64,000 bases of DNA from Chitinophaga dinghuensis (GCF_003259435.1 NZ_QLMA01000003.1:124001-188000); one strand, 5' to 3'; counted from the stretch's first letter, positions 36,498 to 45,402 are shown. Notes: a model not told the origin generated them from the sequence alone. Made by a program: numbers and translations.

Positions 36498-37268
36498 TCA
36501 AATAAACATATTTTGCCTACAGTAAACGATGATGTCTGAAGTTGATGATAAATTAAGTTTATGTAGTATTTTTCTTCTGTGCGTATCGACGGTATGGGGG
36601 CTGATGAATAGGCTTTCTCCTATTTCTTTGCTGGTTTTTCTCAGTGCCAGTAATCTGAGAATATCCTGCTCCCTGTTTGATAGGCCACCCAGTAAATGCT
36701 GGACTCCGTAGTTTTTATAATAGATAGTTTCATATTCTTCATTGTCGTTCAAAATTCTGGCGTAAGCCTTTATAGGTTGGAATAAACCATCTTCATATAC
36801 AGTGAAATGTCCCAGGCCAATAATAGGTTTTCCTGAATCGTCGAGTACAAGCGGGATTTGGTTTTCTACGACATTGACGACTTTGTCAGGTCTTATCTGC
36901 AAACGATAATTATACTGGAAGCTCATTTTTTTTCGTTCGGATTCCCTAATCTGGGTCATGCAGAAAGTCATTAAGTCTGCTAGTGCTATTAGCCATACCT
37001 GTATGTCTTCCTGATGGACCTTGCTGAGGAAGTATTTTATACCTCCAGCATATAGTTCTTCTTTGTCTAAGCCTGTGGCATATTGAATGTTTCGACTGAT
37101 GAATTCGTAAGAGTACGTGGAGGTATTGGTAAGCATGAGGAAGGTGGAACTTGGAGGAAGTATATTGTCTATTTCCGAGAGGCGTTTCACATGCGCATCT
37201 ACTATTTCATCATAGTAGCTTGTATTCGTTTTGAATACTTCGGCATATATCGATAAATCAAATGTCAT
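36498..37268 (-). CDS. LuxR-type transcriptional regulator with PAS-like sensor domain
   Basis: A 256-residue protein. Residues 40-165 resemble a PAS domain (SRNIQYATGLDKEELYAGGIKYFLSKVHQEDIQVW... YNYRLQIRPDKVVNVVENQIPLVLDDSGKPIIGLGHF). Residues 195-256 form a GerE/LuxR helix-turn-helix (LSNREQDILRLLALRKTSKEIGESLFISPHTVDTHRRKIL). There is no receiver domain, so it should respond to a ligand or redox signal directly. It is read in the same direction as, and 124 bp ahead of, the secreted operon, but a terminator separates them, so it may control that operon in trans. Confidence 0.82.
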   Translation of the reverse strand: MTFDLSIYAEVFKTNTSYYDEIVDAHVKRLSEIDNILPPSSTFLMLTNTSTYSYEFISRNIQYATGLDKEELYAGGIKYFLSKVHQEDIQVWLIALADLMTFCMTQIRESERKKMSFQYNYRLQIRPDKVVNVVENQIPLVLDDSGKPIIGLGHFTVYEDGLFQPIKAYARILNDNEEYETIYYKNYGVQHLLGGLSNREQDILRLLALRKTSKEIGESLFISPHTVDTHRRKILHKLNLSSTSDIIVYCRQNMFI

Positions 37269-37548
37269 AGTTGGGGTTATGAGATTTATCTAAAGATACT
37301 AATTTTGGAAGAATGGTAGACGCTTAGAATGCATATTAATTGCTGCATTCATTTGGACAATGTTAATATTCCCATGTTTTAGGCTTAGCAAGGCTGTAAT
37401 TATTACCAATACCCTCTCCAAATCAGCAATCAATCAGAATAATAGTATTATAAATTTAAAAACGTTAAAATTTAAATGTATATATAGTAGTATAGCCTTG
37501 GATGTGTAGGCTTCCCCTAATTTTGGCCGCAAGAATTAGAGTTATAAA

Positions 37549-38205
37549 TTATAAACTATTTCCATATTTGTCTAGCCATATGATTGCATCCTTGTAATCA
37601 GGATAGTATGACTTTAGCATTGTCCAAAATTTATGGGTATGATTCATTATTACTGTATGAAGCAGCTCATGTACTATCAGGTAATCAATAACAAACATAG
37701 GTGCTTTTATCAAACGCCAATTTAATGAGATGTTTTTTTCTTTGGAGCAGTTGCCCCATTTTGTCCGTTGATTGCGAAGGTATAATCTGTTATAGTTGAA
37801 GTTTAATTTGCCGGCCAATTCTTCGGTTCGGTTTGCAAGGTATTTCTTTGCTACATCGGTTAGCCATTGCTGCTGAATGGTTTTATCTAGTAGATTTCTC
37901 TTTGCCCGGATGGTATTATGTTCATGGTCAACTATTACTTTATGCTCATAAGTCAAATCATAAAAATAGCTGTACCTGTTTCCATACAACAGTATTTGGT
38001 TTCGTTGAAGATTGATTTTTGACATGCCTTTAAAAAATTTCAAGTGCTTGTCAATCCATCGTTGCTTTTTCTTTAGCAATGCTATAATTTCATCCTGTGA
38101 GAATGTCTCGGGGATAATTATACGAACACGACCGTCTTCACTCACCCTTAAACGGGCATGTTTCACTTCTTTTCGTATTAATATGTAGTTATCCGGTAAT
38201 ACCAT
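37549..38205 (-). CDS. YgjP-family zinc metallopeptidase (M48-like), type I restriction-associated
   Basis: A 218-residue protein read from the ATG at 38205, whose A overlaps the stop codon (TAATG) of an upstream frame; the longer frame starting at 38253 would overlap that gene. The zinc motif is HELLH (179-183) with a third ligand His189 in MNHTHKFW, as in the YgjP/DUF45 family. The R-G/N-C-S motif (WGNCSKEKNISLNWRL) is also typical. Such genes often sit directly downstream of hsdR in type I restriction-modification operons. The upstream frame here is only an hsdR-like tail, so the gene appears to be left over from a deleted system. Confidence 0.85.
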   Translation of the reverse strand: MVLPDNYILIRKEVKHARLRVSEDGRVRIIIPETFSQDEIIALLKKKQRWIDKHLKFFKGMSKINLQRNQILLYGNRYSYFYDLTYEHKVIVDHEHNTIRAKRNLLDKTIQQQWLTDVAKKYLANRTEELAGKLNFNYNRLYLRNQRTKWGNCSKEKNISLNWRLIKAPMFVIDYLIVHELLHTVIMNHTHKFWTMLKSYYPDYKDAIIWLDKYGNSL

Positions 38206-38399
38206 TAGTTTAGGCTGTAGTTTTGTAAAATAGCTTTCATTATCCTCTCCCAAAGTTCTTTCTGCCCATCTATCTGCAATTCCTCAAATTTTGGGTTAAC
38301 GGACAAGAGCTCCATGTCTGACTGAAGTCTTTCATATTCTCTTGGTACATCTTGCCAGCCGATGTAAATTTTCTTCTTAATCACATTCTCAAAGGCGGT
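38205..38399 (-). pseudogene. C-terminal remnant of a type I restriction subunit (HsdR-like)
   Basis: An open frame of about 65 codons ends in TAA at 38205-38207 and overlaps the YgjP start (TAATG). It reads TAFENVIKKKIYIGWQDVPREYERLQ..., which looks like the helical C-terminus of a large protein and has no start codon of its own. Position next to YgjP is the main reason to call it HsdR; the sequence alone is not enough. It is cut off at about 38399, exactly where the truncated HEPN gene begins in the opposite direction, so a deletion probably joined the two. Confidence 0.45.
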
Positions 38400-38422
38400 T
38401 ACCGTATGAAGAGATTAAAACC

Positions 38423-39052
38423 ATGATTGAATCAGCTTGTGCTAAATTAGGATCAGTTATTGTTTCATTCATAAAAGAAGCTGAGTTAATCAAGCTATTG
38501 GATGAAGGCCACATTTTCTACTCAATGATTTGCAGATCTACTAATCTTACTTATGAAAAGGAGACATCCGTATCGACCATACCTGTTATAAAAAATCCCT
38601 TCGGTATTATTGAAAAGGCACGCTCACATTTCCATGATGAATTTAGGAAAGCTGAATCTTACCTGGGAGGTGCTAAATATTATATGCGTAATAGCGAAAA
38701 TAATTTGGCAGCCCATTCTTTGCACCAGGCAACAGAGCACACCTTGCGTGCTTTACTAATCTCTCTAACTTCCCATTATCCTTATGGACATAATTTATCC
38801 AGAATGTTACGATATAGCCTGCGACTTACAACTGCGCTTAATGAAATTTTTCCACAGGGCACGGATAAGGAGCACGAATTATTGGTACTGCTGAATAAGA
38901 CGTATACCCACACTCGTTATAGAAATGATTATGTGATAAATGATAAGGATTTGAATATTTTATTGGATCGTGTTACTTTATTTCAATCGACTGCGCTTAA
39001 AGTACTCGAAGAAAGACTGAATAGCTTTTGTCTGTTGGCAGAAAATTCTTGA
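38423..39052 (+). pseudogene. 5'-truncated nucleotidyltransferase/HEPN protein
   Basis: The first ATG gives 209 residues, but family-like sequence begins upstream (SHSQRRLPYEEIKT... from 38381), with no start codon before the junction. Residues 75-190 form a HEPN domain: SYLGGAKYYMRNSENNLAAHSLHQATEHTLRALL and HNLSRMLRY...TYTHTRYRNDY. In Bacteroidota this HEPN type is normally fused behind a minimal nucleotidyltransferase (MNT) domain. The MNT part with its GSxxxxxxSDxD active site is missing here. MNT-HEPN proteins are toxin/antitoxin-like; this copy is probably inactive or partly active. The truncation point coincides with the hsdR-like remnant. Confidence 0.6.
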
Positions 39053-39595
39053 GCCACCTCTGATTTAATCCACGTGTTCAATATATCGTTTCCTGAATGA
39101 TACAATATTAACCCGAAATCAAATAAGCGGCAATCATTTTTAAATATCGGCAATTGGTAGTCAATGATTTTTAAATGGAAATCAAATCGGAGCTTGTGCA
39201 GATTGTCTCGTCCTTGCCGTGATTACGCTATTGTATATCAGGCCCAAAATCTATCTAATTCGAGCAATATTGGGAAAAATCTGTCCAAATCGATCAAGTT
39301 TGAACAAAAGTGGAAAAGTAGCTCTACGCGTACTAGTATTTTTGTAGTGACAAACATTCAGCAAAAGAATTAAAAAATGAATGCTGTGGCTAAAATGGTA
39401 AATCGCATTACTGAAGAATTAGTTTTTAAAGCTATCGTTTCTGTAGGTAGGTATTCGCTGTTAGGCATTGTTGAGCATAACTCCACATAAAGCAACACTG
39501 ATGTGAAAGTATGTTATTGAGACTCAATAGTCTTGTTTAACGTAATACTCCAAGTAGTACTATGAATATAATTGGCCTAAATTAAGTTCATCGTT
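39053..39595. other. 543-bp intergenic region without a convincing gene
   Basis: This stretch separates the truncated HEPN gene from the small gene before the recombinase. Short frames exist (for example 39164-39373) but lack coding character. Near-direct repeats AATCATTTTTAAAT (39132) and AATGATTTTTAAAT (39161) could be an operator. The recombinase promoter probably lies here. Confidence 0.45.
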
Positions 39596-39838
39596 ATGGA
39601 TAAAGGGAATATCTCCGAAGTGTCACCAAACGTCGCAACATCTCATACATCGTCAGAGTCTTCATCTACTATGGATACTCATAACATGATGTCAGTAGAC
39701 TTGGGGTATGAACAAAATTCTCAAATTATGGAATCACTTCGCGTATTTGCGAGGATTCTGTTATTAGTGCAAATGCCAGAAGCTAATAATACGAAAATTG
39801 TCAACTTACCCCTAATGCCTAAAAAACGAGCTGCATGA
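39596..39838 (+). CDS. Small protein translationally coupled to the serine recombinase
   Basis: An 80-residue acidic/Ser-rich protein I do not recognise (MDKGNISEVSPNVATSHTSSES...; FARILLLVQMPEANNTKIVNL). Its stop overlaps the recombinase start by 4 bp (ATGA), indicating coupled translation. Small proteins placed this way beside large serine recombinases can be directionality factors, regulators or antitoxins, but there is no motif evidence for any of these. Confidence 0.5.
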   Translation: MDKGNISEVSPNVATSHTSSESSSTMDTHNMMSVDLGYEQNSQIMESLRVFARILLLVQMPEANNTKIVNLPLMPKKRAA

Positions 39839-41505
39839 GTAGTTTAAATGTTTTTGCCCAATTTGGTAACTATTCAAAGAAAAAGGCGGCCCAAATAACC
39901 GACCAAGCTGCAATTGTTTATACACGTGTATCAAGCAAGGAACAGGCAGATCATAATCTAAGCCTCGATGTTCAGCGGAAAGCTATCGAAGATTATGCAC
40001 AACGGAGTAATCTTGCTGTTATTGGTTATTTTGGTGGCACCTACGAAAGTGCTAAAACTGATGGCCGTAAGGAGTTTATGAGAATGTTGGAATTTATTAA
40101 GAAGCATAAAGGAAAAGTAAGTCATGTGCTGGTTTATACCCTCGATCGCCTTTCCAGGACTGGTGGCGATGCTATAAAACTGGCGGAAGAGTTAAGGGAT
40201 AAGTATGGCATCACTGTATTTGCGGTTACTCAGCCGGCAGACACATCTAATCCGAGTGGTGTATTACAGCAGAGTATTCATTTTATATTCAGCCAATATG
40301 ACAATCAGCTTCGTAAGCAACGGGCAATGGCTGGCATGAAAGAGAAATTTGATAAAGGTATCTGGGTCAGTAAACCTCCGCAAGGGTATGATATTGTGAG
40401 AACGAATGGGCAACGAAAGATTGTTGTAAATGAAGTGGGGGAAAAGTTACGAAAGGCTTTTATCTGGAAATCGGAGGGAATGAAAAATGAGGAAATCATT
40501 TTGAAACTAAGGGCTATGGGTGTTAAGATGTATAAACAACAACTTACCAAAATCTTTAAGAGACCCTTTTATTGTGGTATTATCAATCATGGATTGTTAG
40601 AAGGGAAAATAATGGAAGGTGAGCATGAAAGGATGGTTAGCCCGGAAATCTTTTTAAAGGTGAATAATATTCATACGGGTTCCGTTGGTTATGGTGTACC
40701 ACACAAAAAAGAAGATAGTGCGTTGCCACTAAAGGTATTTATCAAATGTAATATGTGCCACCAGCCATTTACAGGGTATGTTGTAAAGGCCAAAGGACTA
40801 TGGTACTATAAATGCCGTACTGATGGTTGTAAGTGCAATAAAAGCGCTAAACGAATGCATGAACTATTTGAGGGGCTATTAAACAGGTATTGTGTACAAG
40901 AAGAGCTAATAAAGTCATTCAAATCAGTACTTATCACTGAATATAACGAAATGAACAAGGGTAACCTGGAACAACAAGACATTCTAACCAGCCAGTTAAG
41001 GGAAATAGATAAAAAGATAGATAGCCTGGAAGAAAGCCGTTATGTACTAAAGGAGATGCCCCAGAAAACTTTTGATAAGTTTTACACACGTTATATTAAG
41101 GAACGCGAAAATATAGCCACCCAATTGGATAAATGTAGGCTGAGCATTTCGAACCCGGAAGAAGCTATTCAATATGCACTATCACTTTCTTCTAAACTGC
41201 CTATGGTATGGCATTCCAGTGATGTTGGTATGAAAGAGAAACTGCAAAAACTCATATTCCCAGAAGGAATCGTCTATGATCGCAAAAATGAGGTACTTCG
41301 AACCGGAAAAGTAAATGAAATATTCGCGCTCATCGCCCACCTGTCGGGTAATACCCCCGAAAATGCAAAAGGGACAAACCATCCTTCTGATGATTTGTCC
41401 CTTTTTGCGGACTGGACGGGACTCGAACCCGCGACCTCCGCCGTGACAGGGCGGCATTCTAACCAACTGAACTACCAATCCTTCCCGTTGGGGTTGCAAA
41501 TATAG
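39835..41505 (+). CDS. Large serine recombinase reading into tRNA-Asp
   Basis: A 556-residue product. The N-terminal resolvase domain (25-170) has the catalytic Ser33 in YTRVSSKEQ and the arginine-rich segment YTLDRLSRTGGD. A recombinase domain follows (KGIWVSKPPQGYDI, about 180-280), then a zinc ribbon with Cys305, Cys308, Cys327 and Cys332, and a coiled-coil tail (about 370-430). The last part is abnormal: the frame runs through a hairpin at 41367-41406 and then antisense through tRNA-Asp, ending at the tRNA promoter. The natural C-terminus probably lay near residue 510, just before the hairpin. This suggests that integration at the tRNA replaced the original stop. Confidence 0.85.
   Translation: MSSLNVFAQFGNYSKKKAAQITDQAAIVYTRVSSKEQADHNLSLDVQRKAIEDYAQRSNLAVIGYFGGTYESAKTDGRKEFMRMLEFIKKHKGKVSHVLVYTLDRLSRTGGDAIKLAEELRDKYGITVFAVTQPADTSNPSGVLQQSIHFIFSQYDNQLRKQRAMAGMKEKFDKGIWVSKPPQGYDIVRTNGQRKIVVNEVGEKLRKAFIWKSEGMKNEEIILKLRAMGVKMYKQQLTKIFKRPFYCGIINHGLLEGKIMEGEHERMVSPEIFLKVNNIHTGSVGYGVPHKKEDSALPLKVFIKCNMCHQPFTGYVVKAKGLWYYKCRTDGCKCNKSAKRMHELFEGLLNRYCVQEELIKSFKSVLITEYNEMNKGNLEQQDILTSQLREIDKKIDSLEESRYVLKEMPQKTFDKFYTRYIKERENIATQLDKCRLSISNPEEAIQYALSLSSKLPMVWHSSDVGMKEKLQKLIFPEGIVYDRKNEVLRTGKVNEIFALIAHLSGNTPENAKGTNHPSDDLSLFADWTGLEPATSAVTGRHSNQLNYQSFPLGLQI
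41367..41406. terminator. Bidirectional terminator at the 3' end of tRNA-Asp copy 2
   Basis: AAAAGGGACAAA / TTTGTCCCTTTT stem lies immediately 3' of the tRNA (minus strand) and inside the reading frame of the recombinase. Confidence 0.75.
41408..41481 (-). tRNA. tRNA-Asp (GTC), copy 2, probable attachment site
   Basis: Identical over all 74 bases to the copy at 1938-2011: acceptor GGATTGG/CCAGTCC, anticodon GTC, discriminator G. It is complete and has its own promoter, so it should be functional. The serine recombinase gene overlaps it on the other strand. Confidence 0.95.
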
Positions 41506-41530
41506 AACAATTAAAATGATTTTACCAAAA
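41497..41530 (-). promoter_or_regulatory. Bacteroidota-type promoter of tRNA-Asp copy 2
   Basis: TATATTTG (-7) and TTTTGG (-33) on the minus strand, 21 bp apart, matching the promoter of copy 1 in sequence and spacing. Both copies also share the GTTGCAAATATAG context. Confidence 0.7.
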
Positions 41531-41821
41531 GGAATTTGAAAATTTCTTCAAATTATTTTTTTCTAACCGCTTAATTGTAAATCTATTACGCTTGATTGTT
41601 TTTGTGAAATCCGCTACTGTATTGGGTTGTAGGCTGTGTTTGCTATGTAGCGTCCTGTTCAGGAAGACCCGAAAAAAACTTTGAAAAGTGCTGGAGAGAG
41701 GGCTATTGGAGGAACAAAATGCTGCAATAATGCAGGGATAAGTTACTAAAATAAAAAACCCCGGTGAAAACCGGGGTTGCTATTTAACGCTATAATTTGT
41801 TGCCTTGCACAAATTGTCTGG
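41506..41821. other. Intergenic region with tRNA promoter and bestrophin terminator
   Basis: About 316 bp containing the tRNA-Asp promoter and the hairpin at 41757-41778. No gene is apparent in between. Confidence 0.6.
41757..41778 (-). terminator. Terminator of the bestrophin operon
   Basis: CCCCGGT / ACCGGGG stem with GAAA loop, followed on the minus strand by a T run. Confidence 0.9.
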
Positions 41822-42739
41822 CTATAATACATAGTATTTTGGACCATCTAGTATATCTTCTTTCGGCGCTTCATACTGCTCATGCAGCATCTGACGCAAG
41901 TCTCTTTCAATAGTACGCGCAATGGTAGTCACTGGCGTATCTGTTGGCTTATTCTCGAAAGGATCCTGTAAACTGATACCCATACGCTCAATCAACAGGA
42001 AAGAGGCGGATATCGCGATCACCAGCGGAATCTCCATAAACCCTAAGGAATCTATAAGAGCAAACGGTAACAGCAGAATGAAGAACAGCACGGTAAAATG
42101 CGTGTACAAGCTGTAGGTTGCAGGAAATACGGTGTTCTTAATACGCTCACATTTACCCATCGCATCACAAAGTCGGCTCAGCGTAGCGTCAATAGATACC
42201 TGTTGATAACTATTGATCCACTCATTTTCCAATGCCAGCTTGATATCCTTTCCATGTAAAAGCAACAGGGCAGCCGGTACATTGTCATACTTCATCACAT
42301 AGTTCAATTCTCTCCGTGTCAGCAATCGCTCCAGCCCCTTTACCGGATCCGTTTTGCGTAATGACTGACCAAGGCTGAAACACCATGCTGCCTGCCGCTT
42401 TATAAAGCGTTCTCTGAATTGTTCTAATTCTTCTGATGGATAAGCCGTTGCTGTTAAACTTAATATCTGTCTGGACAGAGAACGTGAGTCATTTACTATC
42501 GCACCCCATATGCTGCGCGCTTCCCACCAACGATCATAAGCCTGATTACTTCTGAACGCCAGCAATAACGACAACACCGTTCCCAACACCATAGGTACAG
42601 CTATGGGAATGCTGATATTTTTCATATTATACTGATAGTACAGCATATTAATTAACATACTGTAGATGGATACTATCAGGATCTCATATTTAATCTTGCC
42701 AAATACATATCCAAATGGAATGTTCTTTTTGAGCAGCAT
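41822..42739 (-). CDS. Bestrophin-family (UPF0187) anion channel
   Basis: A 305-residue membrane protein. The family signature is clear: an N-terminal span pair, then AFRSNQAYDRWWEARSIWGAIVNDSRSLSRQIL (about 62-95), a core bestrophin motif, and two C-terminal spans (FTVLFFILLLPFALIDS, IPLVIAISASFLLIERMG) followed by DPFENKPTDTP. Bacterial members form pentameric anion or cation channels in the inner membrane; selectivity cannot be read here. It is the second gene of an operon with a universal-stress-like gene, 17 bp apart. Confidence 0.9.
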   Translation of the reverse strand: MLLKKNIPFGYVFGKIKYEILIVSIYSMLINMLYYQYNMKNISIPIAVPMVLGTVLSLLLAFRSNQAYDRWWEARSIWGAIVNDSRSLSRQILSLTATAYPSEELEQFRERFIKRQAAWCFSLGQSLRKTDPVKGLERLLTRRELNYVMKYDNVPAALLLLHGKDIKLALENEWINSYQQVSIDATLSRLCDAMGKCERIKNTVFPATYSLYTHFTVLFFILLLPFALIDSLGFMEIPLVIAISASFLLIERMGISLQDPFENKPTDTPVTTIARTIERDLRQMLHEQYEAPKEDILDGPKYYVL

Positions 42740-42756
42740 ATAATACTGTTTATGGG

Positions 42757-43242
42757 TTATTCAGATGCCAGTAACAACGATGAGATGGTCGCTTTTACAA
42801 CAATTTTCCTGCTTCCCGGTAAAACTGCATTCAGCTTAGGGAATTTAGACTTGGCAATCAGTTTGGCAGGATTGTAACTGCGTTTCCCTGGGGCATTATA
42901 TTCCAGGTCGGCAGGTTGTAAAATCACATCTATATTGTTGGCAATACAAAAATTCTTAAATGCAACACCGGTATCGCCGTGGAAAAATTCCACTTTCAGT
43001 TGACGTACACTGGAGGCATATTTATTCCTGATAATCTCACAACCATCCTTGAAATCGGCCGTAATCAGGTCTATATGCCTGCTGTTACGCGTGAAGGTGA
43101 CAAGGTCGAAAATTGAATCAGGCATACGTAAGGCATGCATGAAAATGATATTGATCATTTCTTCCGGATACTGCGATACTACGCTGTGTACATAACCGAG
43201 AGATCGAATCGAAAAGTCTGTTGGAATCAGTACATTTTTCAT
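42757..43242 (-). CDS. Universal-stress-protein-like protein
   Basis: I chose the ATG at 43242 (MKNVLIPTDFS...), which matches the UspA N-terminal strand; the frame is open from 43263. The product is 161 residues. The NVLIPTDFSIRSL start, the central LKVEFFHGDTGVAFKNFC segment and IDVILQPADLE are UspA-like, but the usual C-terminal ATP-binding G-x2-G-x9-G-S/T loop is not evident. It may be a degenerate, non-ATP-binding member. It is co-transcribed with the bestrophin gene. Confidence 0.6.
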   Translation of the reverse strand: MKNVLIPTDFSIRSLGYVHSVVSQYPEEMINIIFMHALRMPDSIFDLVTFTRNSRHIDLITADFKDGCEIIRNKYASSVRQLKVEFFHGDTGVAFKNFCIANNIDVILQPADLEYNAPGKRSYNPAKLIAKSKFPKLNAVLPGSRKIVVKATISSLLLASE

Positions 43243-43349
43243 AGCTGTTGCATTTGAATACAAAACTATGCGTACCTGGTTAGAAGCCGGTAAGAAGCGG
43301 GTTAAAAGATGGTAAGAATGTGGTAAGAAAACGGTAAGAAACGCCCCGT

Positions 43350-44708
43350 TTACAGCGGTAACTCAATCCTGATCTCAGTTCCGACGTTTACTTGGCTATT
43401 AACTATTATATCTCCCTTATGCATGCGTATGATATTCATAGCCAGTGGTAAACCGATGCCGTAACCCTTGAACAGGCCCGTATTGGACGCGCGGAAGAAT
43501 GGAGAAAATATATAAGGAATATCCTGCTGAGGGATACCGATCCCCTGGTCTTTAACAATTATTATTACTTTCTTATCTGTAGCCGCCAGCGCAATAGATA
43601 CTGGCTGATTATTGGAGTATTTACAAGCATTCATTACAATATTACTCAGCGCCAGCTCCAATAACTGTGTATTGCCTTTCACTGTGAGCTTTTCCTCTTC
43701 TTCCGGAAACAGGCTGTAGTCAATGTTTACATGGCTACCGGGAATCATCTTATCAATGGTGTCTTTCACAGTGAACAGCAGCTCATCCGTTCTAACCTGA
43801 TCCCAGTCTTGCTTTTTGCCATCGAAGCCAGTTTGTGCCAGGTGGAGCAAACTCTTAGTAATATGCTCTAATCTGCCTGCTTCTTTCAGGATGTTCTCCA
43901 TGGCATATTTATAGCTTTCCTGGCTGCGGTCCTTATTGAGCGCCAGTTCTGCCTCTCCGATGATGGCTGTCAGCGGAGTACTCAGCTCATGAGATGCATT
44001 ACTGACGAAGTTATTCTGGGTTTCAAATGCCGTTTCCAGCCTGTCCAGCATATTGTTAAATGTACCAGCCAGCTCATTGATCTCGTCGCCACTTTTGTGT
44101 ACTTCCAGCCGCAGATGCAGATTCCGCGAACTAATACTTCGTACCTGCGTCATGATACGCCGTATGGGCTGCAGGATATACCTGGAAAATATCGCGCCCA
44201 CTACCACCAATATTACTGCAGATACTGTAAAACAGATAAGTAATATCTTCCGTAACCAGGCCATATATTCTGCACTGTACTGGTTAATGGCGGATACAAT
44301 CACGATATATAAACCTTGTTTCGATTTATAGAGTACGCCTTCATAGAAACGATTTCCTTCCCGAAAAGTACCTCTGTGCTGCGTGAGCACATTCTGGTAA
44401 AAGGAAACTGGCAGGGCGAGACTACTGTCTTCCTGAATCTTTCCACTACTATCCACCTTTAAAAAATATTCTCTTTCGGCAGGTAGTTTTTCCAGATGTT
44501 CCTCCCGGATTTCATTATAGATGACAGAATCGGATTCATAATAGGGAAGAGTGGCTTTGGCAGCCAGATAGGCACGTATTTCCAGGCGCTTGTAGAAGTC
44601 CTCAAAGGAATGCTGATTGGCGAAATAATACACCAATGCCCCCATCACCATAATGGTAGATAAGGTAAGTCCTGCAAATACTGTCAATATTTTATGCCGT
44701 ATCTTCAT
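43350..44708 (-). CDS. Sensor histidine kinase (HAMP-HisKA-HATPase)
   Basis: A 452-residue kinase. Two membrane spans (8-30 and 153-178) enclose a periplasmic sensor of about 120 residues. A HAMP domain follows (YILQPIRRIMTQVRSIS..., 178-230), then the HisKA box NFVSNASHELSTPLTAIIGE with His240, and a HATPase domain with VMNACKYSNN (N box), KDQGIGIP (G1) and GYGIGLPLAM (G2). It is the classical OmpR-partner type. The start overlaps the regulator gene upstream by 17 bp. Signal unknown. Confidence 0.92.
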   Translation of the reverse strand: MKIRHKILTVFAGLTLSTIMVMGALVYYFANQHSFEDFYKRLEIRAYLAAKATLPYYESDSVIYNEIREEHLEKLPAEREYFLKVDSSGKIQEDSSLALPVSFYQNVLTQHRGTFREGNRFYEGVLYKSKQGLYIVIVSAINQYSAEYMAWLRKILLICFTVSAVILVVVGAIFSRYILQPIRRIMTQVRSISSRNLHLRLEVHKSGDEINELAGTFNNMLDRLETAFETQNNFVSNASHELSTPLTAIIGEAELALNKDRSQESYKYAMENILKEAGRLEHITKSLLHLAQTGFDGKKQDWDQVRTDELLFTVKDTIDKMIPGSHVNIDYSLFPEEEEKLTVKGNTQLLELALSNIVMNACKYSNNQPVSIALAATDKKVIIIVKDQGIGIPQQDIPYIFSPFFRASNTGLFKGYGIGLPLAMNIIRMHKGDIIVNSQVNVGTEIRIELPL

Positions 44709-45402
44709 CTGGTGTAGTCTCCTTCATCATGTAACCCAGTCCTGTTACGGTTTGTATCAGTTCTGGCTGATTGTTTTTATTTATTTTTTTGCGGAGGTAA
44801 TTAATGTAAACATCTACCACCTTCGTATTCATATTAAAGTCGATGCCCCATACCTGCTCCAGGATTTCCATCCTGGAAAGCACCCTGCGTGGGTTCTTCA
44901 ACAAGAATTCCAACAGTCGGTATTCCGTTGCTGTCAGTTGAATGTTGTTGCCTGCGCGGGTGGCCGCTTTGGTATCTGTATCCAAAGAAAGATTCCCCAT
45001 CTGCAATAAGGAACTATTAATAACTGGTACGGCTGCATTACTCTTCCTGCGTAGCAAACTCCGGATTCTTGCCTCCAGTTCCGCCAGTTTAAAGGGTTTT
45101 ACGAGGTAGTCGTCTGCGCCGCTATCCAGGCCCATCACAATGTTTTCTGTAGTGCCCAAAGCGGTCAGCATCAAAATGGGGGTAGCGATGGCTGCCCCTC
45201 GAATGGCTTTACATACTTCAATACCATTGAGCCCTGGTAACATCACATCCAGGATGATGAGTGTGAAAGAATGGTTGTCCAGGGCCAGTTTCAAGCCTGT
45301 GGCGCCATCCGGCGCTACGGAGACTTCATATCCGGCTTCTGTCAGTCCGCGGGTAATCACGGATACTACAGCTGGTTCATCTTCTATGAGTAATAATTTC
45401 AT
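44692..45402 (-). CDS. OmpR/PhoB-type response regulator
   Basis: I chose the ATG at 45402 (MKLLLIEDEPAVV), the normal receiver start; the open frame begins at 45462. The product is 236 residues. The phospho-acceptor is Asp52 in LIILDVMLPG and the conserved lysine is Lys102 in DDYLVKPF. A winged-helix Trans_reg_C domain (about 130-228) follows, with LTATEYRLLEFLLKNPRRVLSRMEILEQVWG and VVDVYINYLRKKI. It is paired with the downstream kinase. It diverges from the heptaheme cytochrome gene with a 99-bp gap, so it may regulate that gene. Confidence 0.93.
   Translation of the reverse strand: MKLLLIEDEPAVVSVITRGLTEAGYEVSVAPDGATGLKLALDNHSFTLIILDVMLPGLNGIEVCKAIRGAAIATPILMLTALGTTENIVMGLDSGADDYLVKPFKLAELEARIRSLLRRKSNAAVPVINSSLLQMGNLSLDTDTKAATRAGNNIQLTATEYRLLEFLLKNPRRVLSRMEILEQVWGIDFNMNTKVVDVYINYLRKKINKNNQPELIQTVTGLGYMMKETTPDEDTA

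Larger units (their letters stand above)
37549..41481. mobile_element. Remnant of an integrative element at tRNA-Asp (left limit undefined)
   Basis: Accessory genes only: YgjP with hsdR remnant, truncated MNT-HEPN, a coupled small gene, and a large serine recombinase placed against the 3' end of a tRNA-Asp. This is the usual place for an integrase of an element inserted at a tRNA. I cannot find a partial tRNA-Asp repeat marking the other end nearby; the only other copy is the complete gene at 1938-2011. Confidence 0.4.

Noticed and set aside
39164..39373. 69-residue frame before the recombinase
   Set aside because: Basic, low-complexity translation with no start context; probably non-coding.
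1938..41481. The whole 39-kb segment between tRNA-Asp copies as one integrated island
   Set aside because: It carries gap, mgtA, nfi and other housekeeping genes, and the left copy is a complete tRNA with its own promoter, not a partial att repeat. Only the last 4 kb look accessory.
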